Shown piece after piece: positions 54,168 through 63,810 of a stretch of DNA of 64,000 nt (its first letter is position 1; every line of letters begins with the position of its first letter). A model generated the notes under the pieces. The model was not told where the DNA came from, searched no databases, and worked only from the letters and a program-made list of their open reading frames with translations. A program made the position numbers and the translations under genes. Source of the stretch: Leguminivora glycinivorella (taxonomy: Eukaryota > Arthropoda > Insecta > Lepidoptera > Tortricidae); NCBI RefSeq assembly GCF_023078275.1, contig NC_062993.1, positions 9,795,252-9,859,251 of the forward strand, in the 5' to 3' direction.

Positions 54168-55075
54168 TGGTCGCAGTTCTAACCTAACCTAACCCACTTT
54201 TCTAGCACAAGTTTTTAGGGTTCCGTAGTCAACTAGGAACCCTTATAGTTTCGCCATGTCTGTCTGTCCGTCCGTCCGTCCGTCCGTCCGTCCGTCCGCG
54301 GATAATCTCAGTAACCGTTAGCACTAGAAAGCTGAAATTTGGTACCAATATGTATATCAATCACGCCAACAAAGTGCAAAAATAAAAAGTGGAAAAAAAT
54401 GTTTCGTTAGGGCACCCCCCCCCCTACATGTAAAGTGGGGGCTGATATTTTTTTTCATTCCAACCCCAACGTGTGATATATCGTTGGATAGGTATTAAAA
54501 AATGAATAAGGGTTTACTAATATCGTTTTTTGATAATATTAATAGTTTCGGAAATAATCGCTCCTAAAGGAAAAAAAGTGCGTCCCCCCCCCTCTAACTT
54601 TTGAACCATATGTTTAAAAAATATGAAAAAAATCACAAAAGTAGAACTTTATGAATAATTTCTAGGAAAATTGTTTTGAACTTGATAGGTTCAGTAGTTT
54701 TTGAGAAAAATACGGAAAACTACGGAACCCTACACTGAGCGTGGCCCGACACGCTCTTGGCCGTTTTTTTTGTATGGTCGCAGTTCTAACCTAACCTAAC
54801 CCACTTTTCTAGCACAAGTTTGTGTCTGAATGGTCGCAGTTCTAACCTAACCTAACCCACTTTTCTTGCTAATGTTTGTTTTTGTGAGAGTCGCAGTTCT
54901 AACCTAACCTAACCCACTTCTCTAGCACAAGTTTGTTTCTGTATGGTCGCAGTTCTAACCTAACCTAACCCACTCTTATGGTAAGGGTTTGTTTCTGTAT
55001 GGTCGCAGTTCTAACCTAACCTAACCCACTTTTCTAAGCAAGTTTGTTTCCGTGGGGGTCGCATTTCTAACCTAA
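54168..55075 (+). repeat. 56-bp minisatellite with telomere-like CCTAA units
   Basis: Unit: GTATGGTCGCAGTTCTAACC, TAACCTAACCCACTTTTCTA, GCACAAGTTTGTTTCT. Starts at about 54781, 54837, 54894, 54950, 55006 and 55062 (period 56-57). A first unit at 54168-54216 lies beyond the inserted AGGGTTCCG element. Each unit holds CCTAACCTAACC, the complement of the insect telomere repeat TTAGG. Confidence 0.85.
54217..54771 (+). mobile_element. AGGGTTCCG repeat inserted in the minisatellite
   Basis: Ends AGGGTTCCGTAGTC and TTGGCCG plus T run; CCGT tract at about 54267-54298. The unit is cut at CACAAGTTT and resumes at GTATGG, so uninterrupted units serve as the empty site. Confidence 0.87.
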
Positions 55076-55189
55076 CTTATTTTTTTTGTAATGTTTCTAT
55101 AAAATTATATAAGGGGAAATGACTTTTCGATGTCGCGTAGCATCGGATTTATGAAAAGGTGGTTAGCGAAAATTTTAAGTCTTTGAAAC

Positions 55190-55330
55190 ATACATACATA
55201 CAAACAATGACGCCTGTTTCTCAGAGGGGTAGGCAGAGATCACGGATTTACATTTGCTACGATCCTGGCAAACCACTTTCGCTTCACACACTTTCATAAT
55301 GTTTCTCATACACGCTCGATCGTCGGCTCA
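55190..55330 (-). pseudogene. RTE-type LINE 3' end
   Basis: ACATACATACATACAAACAA, CCTGTTTCTCAGAGGGGTAG and GATCACGGATTTAC are the complement of the terminal part of 12935-13240 (SVISAYPSGKQA region). 5'-truncated. Confidence 0.75.
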
Positions 55331-55584
55331 TCTTTGAAACAGTAGGTACCCATAAATTCAAACACAATCGCATAAAGTGGTGAAAATTAGTAATTTCTAT
55401 AATAGAACATTCATCACGAAGTTTCTGCGTAGCTTAAATGTAAAATCGCAACGAACAATCCTACATCTAATTCAGTAAGTGAGACGTAAATCATATGTTC
55501 AGCGGAAAATGCTGTTTACACCAAAAATCGGGCGAATTTGGAGGTAGTGGCAGAGTATAACAACGATGTAGTGTGAACAATAGG

Positions 55585-55709
55585 TTACTTGCTTCCTAGT
55601 CAAATCAGCTTCTTTTTGAGAACTGTCAAAACGAATTTGAACGACTCGCTAATATGGAATTAATATGAAATCGAATTGAGCGATGCGACGTCACGGTCAA
55701 TTCAGTTAC
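55585..55709 (+). repeat. Repeat CTTGCTTCCTAGTCAAATCA
   Basis: Same repeat as 34272-34368 and 34581-34615. It abuts the LINE fragment and supplies the last 27 or so residues of the 202-residue frame, which are therefore not part of the original protein. Confidence 0.65.
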
Positions 55710-56262
55710 TTTGGGTAAGGTGCCCAGAAGGCTGGCCGCATTGCCCCGCTGGATAGCTACACTTATCCGCTGAGCGAAATACTGGCCAGCCCTCTGGTCA
55801 CCAGATGCGTCTATGAGGCGCTTGGACAGCTCCTCATAAAGGCGACGCGCACTAGGCCCCCACGGCCCCAAGGTTTCAACCCCAAACGCCGCAAATATGT
55901 AGCTACTTCCGAGGTTGGCATACTTGCGACGTTTGAGGTCTTCAGCCGAGGATGCAGCCGCCCCAGCACCAACTTTAGTGCTTGGAATATGGGACGGAGC
56001 TAGGGTGTCTACACATGTAGCATCCCAGATGAGCGGCCGACCCTTACTCCAAGGCACCAGCGTCATCCCATCAGGCCGCTTTCCATCAACCCTGGCCAGG
56101 CCGTTGGGTTCGAGGACGGCTGGCACTTTTGCGCTAGCAAGGGCCCTCCGGATGACGTCGTTGAGGCTAGCGTGGCGAGGAATTCTCCCGGCACTTCGGC
56201 TGCATGAGAGGCCGTAGTGGCCAAGACTGTCCACCGTAGCTCCACACTGGCAGCGATGATAC
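55710..56262 (-). pseudogene. LINE C-terminus with zinc-finger-like and PD...D motifs
   Basis: The open frame 55626-56234 (202 residues from Met) continues upstream without a Met to 56262, adding LYHRCQCGATV. Visible, numbered from that Met: CQC...H6...C11 (CCHC-like), R20-H21, R53-P54-D55 and D71 in the context IWDATCVD, KRRKY at 101-105, GVETLGPWGP at 118-127, GDQRAG at 145-150, AQRIS at 154-158 and IQRGNAAS at 161-168. A CCHC finger, RH, then RPD with D about 15 residues later is the layout of the restriction-like endonuclease C-terminus of R2/NeSL/CRE-type LINEs; that assignment is inference. The reverse transcriptase is missing, cut off at the junction with an opposing LINE. Confidence 0.7.
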
Positions 56263-56263
56263 A

Positions 56264-56854
56264 GTGGCCTTGAAATTAAAGCTGAGTCTAATCATGGAAC
56301 AAATGTCTCAATGGTTCTCTTCAAATGGCATGTTACTAAATGTAGAAAAAACAAATATCATACATTTTAGTTTAAAAAAGAAACATAGCCCTCTAAATAT
56401 AACCACAAAAAACACCACTGTACCTCAGGTAGACTCAGCTAAGTACCTAGGCTTCGTAATCGACTCCGGGCTGACTTGGTCGCCACACATCGACTATATA
56501 TGCGACAAACTGTCCGCAGCGTGTTATGCACTGTCAAGACTCGCACCTACTTTATCTCCCAGTAACTTGAGGAAAGCGTACTTCGGTTACTTTCACTCCA
56601 TCTTAATTCAAGGGGTAGATTTATGGGCAACGTCTACAAATCGTGACAGGGTCTTCAGAATTCAAAAGCGAGCGTTGCGCATCATAGACCGAAAACCTGT
56701 AGACCACCCCGCTAAAGACATATTCAGAATCCATCAAATCCTTACCTTACCTAGTGTTTGGCGCGCGCGGCTCTCGGCGTCGCGGGGATCCACTTATATA
56801 ACCGTGTTCCTCAACTTGCACGGAGGCAAGGATGTTTGGTTTGGCAAGGCCTAA
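56264..56854 (+). pseudogene. Jockey-like LINE reverse transcriptase, C-terminal part
   Basis: 196-residue open frame. Motifs in order: QWFSSNGMLLNVEKTNIIHF (about 16-35), the segment after the catalytic YxDD of LINE polymerases; AKYLGFVIDSGLTWSPHI (about 59-76); DKLSAACYALSRLAP (82-96); LRKAYFGYFHSILIQGVDLW (102-121), the thumb; and RVFRIQKRALRIID (128-141). The end is abnormal: after LTLPSVWRAR it diverges into unrelated sequence. The YADD motif, the rest of the palm and the N-terminal endonuclease are absent, so it is inactive. The first Met is internal to the domain. Confidence 0.85.
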
Positions 56855-56877
56855 CGCATTCACTGACGTTACAACGA

Positions 56878-57505
56878 GTAATTCTTGTATATTTATTTAT
56901 TTATATATACCGGCGATTTCGGAAACAGCTCTAACGATTTCGCTGAAATTTACTTACTTACCTGGCTGGCGCGATAGCCCATAATGAGTTTAGGCCTCCA
57001 ACACAAAGCACGCCTTTGACTCGGTCATGAGCGGTATCGCTCCAGCTTTCGCCGACGCCGAGCTCACGGAGGTCTACCTCCACTCTATCCGCCCAACGAT
57101 ATTTTGGGTGACCAGTAGGACGGCGTCCAACGTCCATTCGGTCTTCCCAAGTAGGCGCTGAAATTTGCTATGTGGGAATTTTCGGGAGTGATAAATCGAT
57201 CTAGCTTAGTCTTAGGTCCCGGAAAACGCGAATTTTCGAGTTTCCATTTGTTTTTTTTTCGTATTATTAAACGCAAAATATGTTCCCTAATTTCAGAAGC
57301 CTGTCCGCAAAGTGCGTACTGCGTAGCTCCGTCGTAAGAGCGTTGCTCTGACAATCACAGGTGTCGGGGTTCAAATCCCGGCCAGAAATAAAGTTTTTTA
57401 ATCATAAAGCTTCATACAAATTTGTATGGTCCTTATATCATTTAAAACACGATGTACTTAATAAAATAGAACTCTGAGCGAAGCTCAGTCGCCCAGGTAC
57501 CTCTA
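56878..57505 (+). mobile_element. Retroposon E, second copy
   Basis: Starts TAATTCTTGTATATTTATTT, has GATTTCGGAAACAGCTCTAA, the tRNA-like block CTGCGTAGCTCCGTCGTAAG...GGGGTTCAAATCCCGGCC (B box 57368-57378), and ends GAACTCTGAGCGAAGCTCAG followed by TCGCCCAGG. Related to 31620-32028. Interrupted by a LINE tail at 56952-57155. Confidence 0.7.
56952..57155 (-). pseudogene. RTE-like LINE tail, family J, 11-bp TSD
   Basis: Minus strand: GHPKYRWADRVEVDLRELGV then GESWSDTAHDRVKGVLC and GLNSLWAIAPAR, followed by GTAAGTAAGTAA, a (TAAG)n tail. CGCTGAAATTT is duplicated at 56941-56951 and 57156-57166. Confidence 0.85.
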
Positions 57506-57900
57506 CCTACAAGCCTTAAAGTAAAAAGAGAAATAATAATTCATTATTTGCAAACTTTTGTGGTCGTGGTAGGCCCTCTGTGTTTATGTCACGTGTTTAA
57601 AACTTGCACGCGAAAAACTTTACAGTTAATAAGTACTGATTTACATTTAAACTGTATTTAAATTGGACAATAATATGATGTCAATATTTTCAACAAACGT
57701 ATCTACTTAGCGTGTCAAATTACGTTGGTCTTTACTCGCAAAATTTTTGTAAGTTGACAACGTCGGCTAACAAACAAAAATGCAAATCAATAATTAAAAT
57801 AACTATCATACAAAATTTTCGGCCCCTATACAAATATATGAATTTGTTTCTTCTATCTAAATTAAGTTCTGTGTATCATACACTTTTTGAGTATTATTGA
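57506..57900. other. No clear feature
   Basis: 57670-57850 resembles, in inverse orientation, parts of the repeat at 36670-37004 (GATCAAGC-type and CATAATTTTC-type blocks are weak). No gene. Confidence 0.25.
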
Positions 57901-58380
57901 TACTTACATACATACAATCACGCCTGTTTCCCAGAGGGGTAGGCAGAGATCACGGATTTCCATTTACTACGATCCTGACAAACCACTTTCGCTTCAGACA
58001 CTTTCATAACGTTTCTCATACACGCTCGTCGGTTTCGAGTACTTCTGATCTGGCCTTTTTGCAATATTTCCCCGATTTGAACAAGAAAAGTTCGCCTAGT
58101 CTTCCACTTCCAACTGACCCTTCCACTTTTTTTTCATATACTTTCTTCGTTACTCTCCTCTCATCCATCCTCTCTACATGCCCGAACCACCTTAACATAC
58201 CCATCTCAATCTTTGTCACCACATCTACATCCACTCCACACTTCTCTCTTATCACGCTATTTCCGATCCTATCACTCACCTTCAACTTATTGATACTTAT
58301 ATTTTTTATTGCTGTTTTTCCAACATTCAACTATAGACGGTCAACTAAATCTTGGCACTTGACAGTCTATGATAATATAC
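57901..58380 (-). pseudogene. RTE-type LINE C-terminus, frameshifted
   Basis: Minus strand: LKVSDRIGNSVIREKCGVD, then MLRWFGHVERMDERRVTKKV, EKKVEGSVGSGR, a frameshift, and a terminal region matching 12935-13240. The left edge is ACATACATACAATCACG, the complement of an (ATGT)n tail. The longest of the three RTE tails here. Confidence 0.82.
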
Positions 58381-58609
58381 TGAATTAAGATAATAACTAA
58401 GATAATAAAATAACAAACACAAGCAAAATTAGGTAAAATTTGTGCACGAAGAGTTGACATCTCGTAATTTGAATTGCGCGCCTTTTTCTACTGACAAGAT
58501 GAGTGTGTTTCAGTATAATAAATCAACATCAATATTTCCTTGTTGACCAGGCAATGAACGGGAGACAGTTGTCAGTATTGTGAAATAATCCAATGGTAAA
58601 AAGCTTTTT
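58381..58609. other. Dispersed repeat fragment
   Basis: 58525-58600 is shared with 52085-52190. Confidence 0.35.
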
Positions 58610-59172
58610 AGGGTTCCGTAGTCAACTAGGAACCCTTATAGTTTCGCCATGTCTGTCTGTCCGTCCGTCCGTCCGTCCGTCCGTCCGTCCGTCCGTCCGT
58701 CCGCGGATAATCTCAGTAATCGTTAGCACTAGAAAGTTGAAATTTGGTACCAATATGTATATCAATCACGCCAACAAAGTGCAAAAATAAAAAATGGAAA
58801 AAAATGTTTTATTAGGGTACCCCCCCTACATGTAAAGTGGGGGCTGATATTTTTTTTAATTCCAACCCCAACGTGTGATATATTGTTGGATAGGTATTTA
58901 AAAATGAATAAGGGTTTACTCAGATCGTTTTTTGATAATATTAATATTTTCGGAAATAATCGCTCCTAAAGGAAAAAAAAGTGCGTCCCCCCCTCTAACT
59001 TTTGAACCATATGTTTAAAAAATATGAAAAAAATCACAAAAGTAGATATTTATAAAGACTTTCAAGGAAATTTGTTTTGAACTTGATAGGTTCAGTAGTT
59101 TTTGAGAAAAATACGGAAAACTACGGAACCCTACACTGAGCGTGGCCCGACACGCTCTTGGCCGGTTTTTTT
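58610..59172 (+). mobile_element. AGGGTTCCG repeat, intact copy
   Basis: AGGGTTCCGTAGTCAACTAG start, CCGT tract at about 58659-58702, GGGTACCCCCCCTACATG, TTAGCACTAGAAAG and the CTCTTGGCCGG plus T-run end. A LINE 3' end follows immediately. Confidence 0.87.
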
Positions 59173-59530
59173 TATTATTATTATGGGATAGGAGGCAAAC
59201 GAGCAGGCAGATCGCCTGATGGTGAGCGATTACTGACGCTCATGGACACCAGAAACACCAGAGGTGTTGGAGGTGCGTTGCCGGCCTTTAAGATGGGTGT
59301 ACGCTCTTTTCTTGAAGATTTAAAGGTAGTATCGGTCCGGAAATACCGCAGGCGACAATTCATTCCATTGTTTAGCTGTGCGGGGCAGGAAGTTTCTGGA
59401 GAAACGCACAGTTGAGGACTGCCAGCCATCTAAATGATGGCGATGGAAATGTTGTCGCGTAGGACGATGGCGGAAAGAATCCTGAAACTTTGAATCGTCC
59501 ACTGAGTTTTCACATATACAATCCAATAGC
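59173..59530 (-). pseudogene. CR1/jockey-like LINE C-terminus
   Basis: Minus strand, from 59530: FQDSFRHRPTRQHFHRHHLD then GWQSSTVRFSRNFLPRTAKQ, WNELSPAVFPDRYYL, and after a frameshift LKGRQRT-like residues. This is the RFLPRTxxxWNxLP..VFP motif of LINE C-termini. The 3' end has ATAATAATAAAA. A MITE fragment truncates its 5' side. Confidence 0.78.
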
Positions 59531-59640
59531 GGATGTAGGACCGATATCCCATACATTTAAGCCGCCATCTTTGATTTTTTTCTTTGAAATCCTTCCGACA
59601 TCCGATATCGCAATCAGATAATTTGAAAACGCTCTAATTG
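59525..59640. mobile_element. Harbinger-like MITE family H1, decayed
   Basis: CCGATATCCCATACAT, TTTGAAATCCTTCCGACATC and CAGATAATTTGAAAACGC match 36439-36571; the left end is missing. Confidence 0.65.
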
Positions 59641-60184
59641 TCACTATAGTCATACTTTCGCAACAAACACACAACTCATAATGAACTTTAGAAAATCAAT
59701 TACGTTTAAAATGGCTCTCGTTAGTGCATGAGTGATGCCACCTGTCGGTGCTAATGAGGATTGTGTTATGTATGACTTGTATGACACGTGTCTTGTCTTA
59801 GTACTAGTCTAGTAGGCAAGGTACAGTAGGTCTGACTTCGTGCTGACCGACGAGAAATGGTGGAAAAGTACTACCTCACCCAAGCATAGATTAAATATTA
59901 TATCATGTGTGTGCACGGGAAAACGGCCCACTTTGTTGATTGCTATATCCTCCTAAGGCCCAAGGTCCTACCTAATAGTACTTATTCAGTTCGATGAAAT
60001 TCAAATCATATTCAATTGGAACAGAGTCGCATTTATTTTGTTTAGTTAAATTTTCATACAAAACCAAAATCAACTCTATAAATAGGTATCTGGACTAAAG
60101 GTTCATATTTCAGTGGCAAATTCTGGATTTTTCATTTGTATAGCTGGGCCTTAGGAGGATAAAGCCGCTTTGTCAGTTTATTTA
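59641..60184. other. No recognised feature
   Basis: Non-coding, AT-rich. Confidence 0.3.
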
Positions 60185-60429
60185 TCCATACTAATATTAT
60201 AAATAGGAAAGTGTATGTGTCTGTTTGTTTGTCCATCTTTCACGGCAAAACAGTACGACGAATTGACGTGAATTTTTAAGTGGAGATAGTTGAAGAGATG
60301 AAGGGTTGGAGAGTGACATAGGCTACCTTTTGTCTCTTTCTAGCCCCCGCCCCCTTCCCTAAAATGGGGTGGATGGAGCATTTTGCAATTTTAGAATTGA
60401 ACGAGAGCGAAGCCGCGGGCAAAAACTAA
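60185..60429 (+). mobile_element. Helitron-like non-autonomous unit
   Basis: Starts TCCATACTAATATTATAAAT and ends GAAGCCGCGGGCAAAAACTAA, preceded by A and followed by T. TC...CTRR ends between A and T, with a small GC hairpin (GCCGCGGGC) before the end, fit the Helitron rule, but these criteria are weak by themselves. No inverted repeats or duplication. Confidence 0.5.
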
Positions 60430-60854
60430 TATTAAGATTAAGATACAAGTAAATCTCGCCTTAATGGCAACCGACAAAGTGGGACGTTTTATTCATAATT
60501 CATAATTCATTTATTGTCTGTAGAACATGGGTAAACACAATGATGGAGCATAACAATAAATACATAGAATGACCATAGTCTTGCCAATAGGCGTCCAAAC
60601 AGTGAAACTTAAACCTACTTAATAACATAACTACATAAGGCACTGCAGCTAAGGCACTTTACTGAACTTACAGTACATATAAAGTCGTCCTACTGTAGTC
60701 CTGTTTCTACTACATGTAATATTGTAAGGGTCAGAGCCCACTTACTCACCACCCTGCCTTTGTCTCGAGCTTACGAAATGGCATTGTGTAACATGTTTCT
60801 CCGTCCAGTAATTACAAGTTAATTTATTGTCATACATCACTCGCCTACAACAAA

Positions 60855-60985
60855 TTTGTCATTCGAAATTTAAACTACATATTTCGAAATTTAAATGTAT
60901 TCGAAATTTAAACTATTTGTATTATTATTAACTATTTGTATTTTAAACTATTTGTATTGTTTGGAATTTAAACTATTTGTATTTC
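60855..60985 (+). repeat. ATTTAAACTATTTGTATT short tandem repeat
   Basis: Four to five irregular units of AATTTAAACTATTTGTATT. Confidence 0.65.
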
Positions 60986-61459
60986 TTATTGTATTATTAT
61001 TTACCTAGCGATTAAGCTTAACCCTTCGTATGTTTAGACACGGATCGTGCGTGGGAATTTTAATCTATTGTTTTAAATGTCAAGTTCACTATTTCAATTA
61101 TCAAAATTGACAGGCCGCATACGAAGGGTTAAAAACAGTATCAATTTAAAGGGCATTTTCGCGAAAAAAGATTCAAAAACTTTTTTCTAATAGGTAAATT
61201 TAACGTTTTTCGTACCTAATCAGAATTACGAGCCCGTTTCATCCTACTAGGCGGAAAAAAGTGTCCCAAATTTATTTTTTCCACTTCGTTACCATTTTTC
61301 AAACACTTTGTACAGCGGTTACAAAGTGGAAAGTATGCAAAATAATAGAAAATTTTAGGACCATTTTTTGTCTCTCGTTTTCTAGATCGAAAGGGCTCGT
61401 GATTCTGAGTAGGAAAAACGTAAAATTTACCTACCTTAGAAAACTTTTTATGGTGATTG

Positions 61460-61757
61460 TAGTAGTAGTCATCATCATCATTTATAGCCCTTCGTGTACG
61501 CTACTTATCCCGTCCTGGGCTAATCTCATCCAGAAGTGCCCCGCAGTTTTTCAAATGTCGTCCACCCAACGAGCCAACGGATGCCAGGCGCTTCTTACAT
61601 CCGATAGCGGCCACCATTCGGTCAACATTTTGGTCCACCTGCCATCACTCTGCCTGGCAACATGCCCCGCCCAAGTCCATTTGAGTTTGGAAATTACGTC
61701 ACCCACGTCCCGCACCTTGGTGCGGCGTCGGATCTCTGGTGCGCTCCATCGCTCCAT
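61460..61757 (-). pseudogene. LINE tail, family B
   Basis: Minus strand: MERWSAPEIRRRTKVRDVGD, VISKLKWTWAGHVARQSDGR, WTKMLTEWWPLSDVRSAWHP, LARWVDDI, then a frameshift into KNCGALLDEISPG. The 3' edge is (ATGATG)n. The KWTWAGHVAR motif is typical of LINE C-termini. Confidence 0.78.
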
Positions 61758-61915
61758 GTAGTAGTAGTAGTAACTCTTTATTGTACAAAAACACATTAAA
61801 AATAACATACATTGAGATGTGAAGTACAAAGGGGAACTTATCTTCTCGCGAAAATGCCCTAAACAGTTAAACACTCCCTCACTCTGCCAAGTAATCTTAT
61901 TCAAGGGTAATAATG
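61757..61915 (-). mobile_element. LINE 3' end with (TAC)n tail
   Basis: Left edge TAGTAGTAGTAGTAACTCTT, TATTGTACAAAAACACATT and TGAGATGTGAAGTACAAAGG: the complement of a LINE 3' untranslated region. It abuts both neighbours, so its own 5' end is undefined. Confidence 0.5.
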
Positions 61916-62643
61916 CTTTCAATTTGTATAGGTTAACGATGTTCATAATTATTTCACATTTCAGATCGATAGCATAAGTAGTTCTCGAGATATTAAGTAA
62001 TGTAACAAACAGACAGACGGACAGAGTCGCACCCACAGACCTATCATTTCGCTTACGTTTAAAGACTGCTGAAGCGTGCAAAAGAGAAGCTATCACGTAT
62101 ATGATCAATTGATCATCCTATAAGTGGAAAAGAGGCAGACTACAAATGAAAAAACCTGACCGGCCGTTAGCGGCCTAGTACAATGTAAGTTAACGGATTA
62201 ATCAGACCTTTCAGTGCAAATAGTTGTATTTAACGCCGAGGTGGATACAGTGGTTGAACCACGAGCGAAGCGAGTGATTTCTTGCGTTTCGATTAAACTT
62301 TTCCCTCATATAGAAAACGCAAAAAATGCAAAGTTATTCACGTTATCTTTTATCAATTTTAAAGCATAATTTCTTTATTCAAGAAAATTACTTTCCCACT
62401 AGTGGATAAAATGCGTTTTTACCTGCTGGTATTAAAGGACAAAACACGTGTTTCCGAGCTAGTGAGGGGAAAAGCAAATTATTCACGTCATCATACATAA
62501 TTTCTAAATTTATTACTCCCAATGACACTTGACATTGGTCCAGTTTTGGTCTCACTTTTGATATTCGACAGTTCTTCTTTGTCATCCTACTTCTATGGTC
62601 GCACCATAAGAGTGCCTTTTGTACCTTTTTAGTACGGAACCCT
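61916..62643 (-). repeat. AGGGTTCCG repeat (43-kb subfamily), split by hAT-like insert
   Basis: On the minus strand, 62643-62598 reads AGGGTTCCGTACTAAAAAGG...TTATGGTGCGAC and 62033-61916 continues with TCTGTCCGTCTGTCTG and TAATATCTCGAGAACTACTT. Together they match 43061-43220. Confidence 0.75.
62034..62597. mobile_element. hAT-like insertion, 564 bp, 8-bp TSD
   Basis: GTCGCACC is duplicated exactly at 62026-62033 and 62598-62605. Ends CACAGACCTATCAT and (complement) CATAGAAGTAGGATG are weak inverted repeats starting CA. The interior contains foldback-family sequence (AACCACGAGCGAAGCGAGTG; GGACAAAACACGTGTTTCCG). Non-coding. Confidence 0.75.
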
Positions 62644-62649
62644 ATAAAC

Positions 62650-63040
62650 AACGTTTATTAATGAAATAATGCCTTTGTTCGCATAGTTTGTTCGTCTGTT
62701 TTTCGTTGTTACCATTAAATCACAAACATTTTCTTAGGTTGCGTTATTGTTATCGTCGTGAATTTTAATTTTTCACACTTGTAACTGATTACTTTGTGGC
62801 GCTACTTTACCACTCTAGTGCAATAATTTGCATTTTTTGGCGTTGTCAAAAATGACGGGAAAAGCTAGAAACGGGAGGAAGCAAGTATTAAATATCACGG
62901 TAGGTACGATATAGCGTCTCGCGTGGCACTTAGTGCCCGAGACAGATTTACTGACTTTTTATGTTGCTTTATAACGAACGCCGGGATATTGGAGCATAGG
63001 AGCATCCTGCGGCGTTACTTGTTTCTTTAAACATGAAATA
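62650..63040. other. No recognised feature
   Basis: Non-coding. Confidence 0.3.
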
Positions 63041-63044
63041 GTTC

Positions 63045-63330
63045 ATTACGATATAAGTGTGGAAAGAGGAAGTTACGAATATCCGTTTCGCACGCGTGTC
63101 ATACGACGTTTTTCAGTACAGATGGCCCTATGAAGTTTCGATCTGACAAGGTGCCGTAGCCGAATGGCATTTCTGCGACGCGAAACGAAAACGAAACGCC
63201 GCGAAAGCGCAAGAGCGATAGAGATAGATATCTACGAGCGTTTCGTTTCGTACGCTATTATGTACCAAGAAATCAACCACTTTGCGTACGCGGGCAAAAA
63301 GCACCATCTGTAAGTACTGAACAATTTATT
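63045..63330. mobile_element. Repeat arm and CAGTACAGATGG MITE, split by another MITE
   Basis: GTGGAAAGAGGAAGTTACGA, then TTTTTCAGTACAGATGGCCC and, after the insert, GCACCATCTGTAAGTACTGA. The uninterrupted version is at 38617-38706. Confidence 0.65.
63160..63260 (+). mobile_element. MITE, AGCCGAATGGCA family
   Basis: CCGTAGCCGAATGGCATTTC, GAGCGATAGAGATAGATATC and GCGTTTCGTTTCG. Inserted in the CAGTACAGATGG element; the right inverted end is missing. Confidence 0.65.
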
Positions 63331-63345
63331 AACATACATACTTAC

Positions 63346-63470
63346 TTCACGCCGGTATTCCCAAACGGGATGGGCAGAGCATGTGAAACTGTGAAAGAAA
63401 ACGAAATTGTGATATTGCAGTTACAGGTTGCGAGCCCATCGCCTACACCACAACGATAAGAGAGGGATCT
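63346..63470 (-). mobile_element. RTE-like LINE 3' end
   Basis: ACATACATACTTACTTCACG, AACGAAATTGTGATATTGCA and CCATCGCCTACACCACAACG, the same unit as 26150-26345. Confidence 0.6.
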
Positions 63471-63516
63471 GTCGAGTCGTCACCACATTTAATTATTTCA
63501 ATATTATTTATTTATT

Positions 63517-63650
63517 ATTATTTAGAGCCCAATGTGTCCCACTGCTGGGCAAAGGCCTCCCCCCTCCTTTTCCACTCGTCCCTGTTTGGAGCAATATCTG
63601 TCCAACCTTTCAAAAAGGAGTCCAAGTTATCCCGCCATCGCCGACAATAT
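63517..63650 (-). pseudogene. LINE tail, family A
   Basis: Minus strand in one frame: RWRDNLDSFLKGWTDIAPNR then DEWKRRGEAFAQQWDTLGSK and a stop, with a (TAA/AAT) tail. RWRDDLD...DR..W...GEAFAQQWDT is a common LINE C-terminus. Confidence 0.82.
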
Positions 63651-63810
63651 ATTATGGCACTTTAAAATTTAAATTAGTACCTAGTGCATTTTCAAAAAAT
63701 ATTAACCCTTTCATTGAGTAAATTAATGCATGGAAACTTAGAAACTAATTTTCAAATAGCAAACATCGCTTTAGTATGAACTCAGTCAAGATTTTATCAC
63801 ACTTCTAACA

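Noticed and set aside
55626..56234. 202-residue frame as a host gene
   Set aside because: Its C-terminal block recurs at three other places in the window with retrotransposon features, and its last 27 or so residues come from an unrelated repeat.
58016..58330. Host gene encoding a RWFGHVERM protein
   Set aside because: The motif, frameshift and ATGT tail identify an RTE-type LINE remnant.
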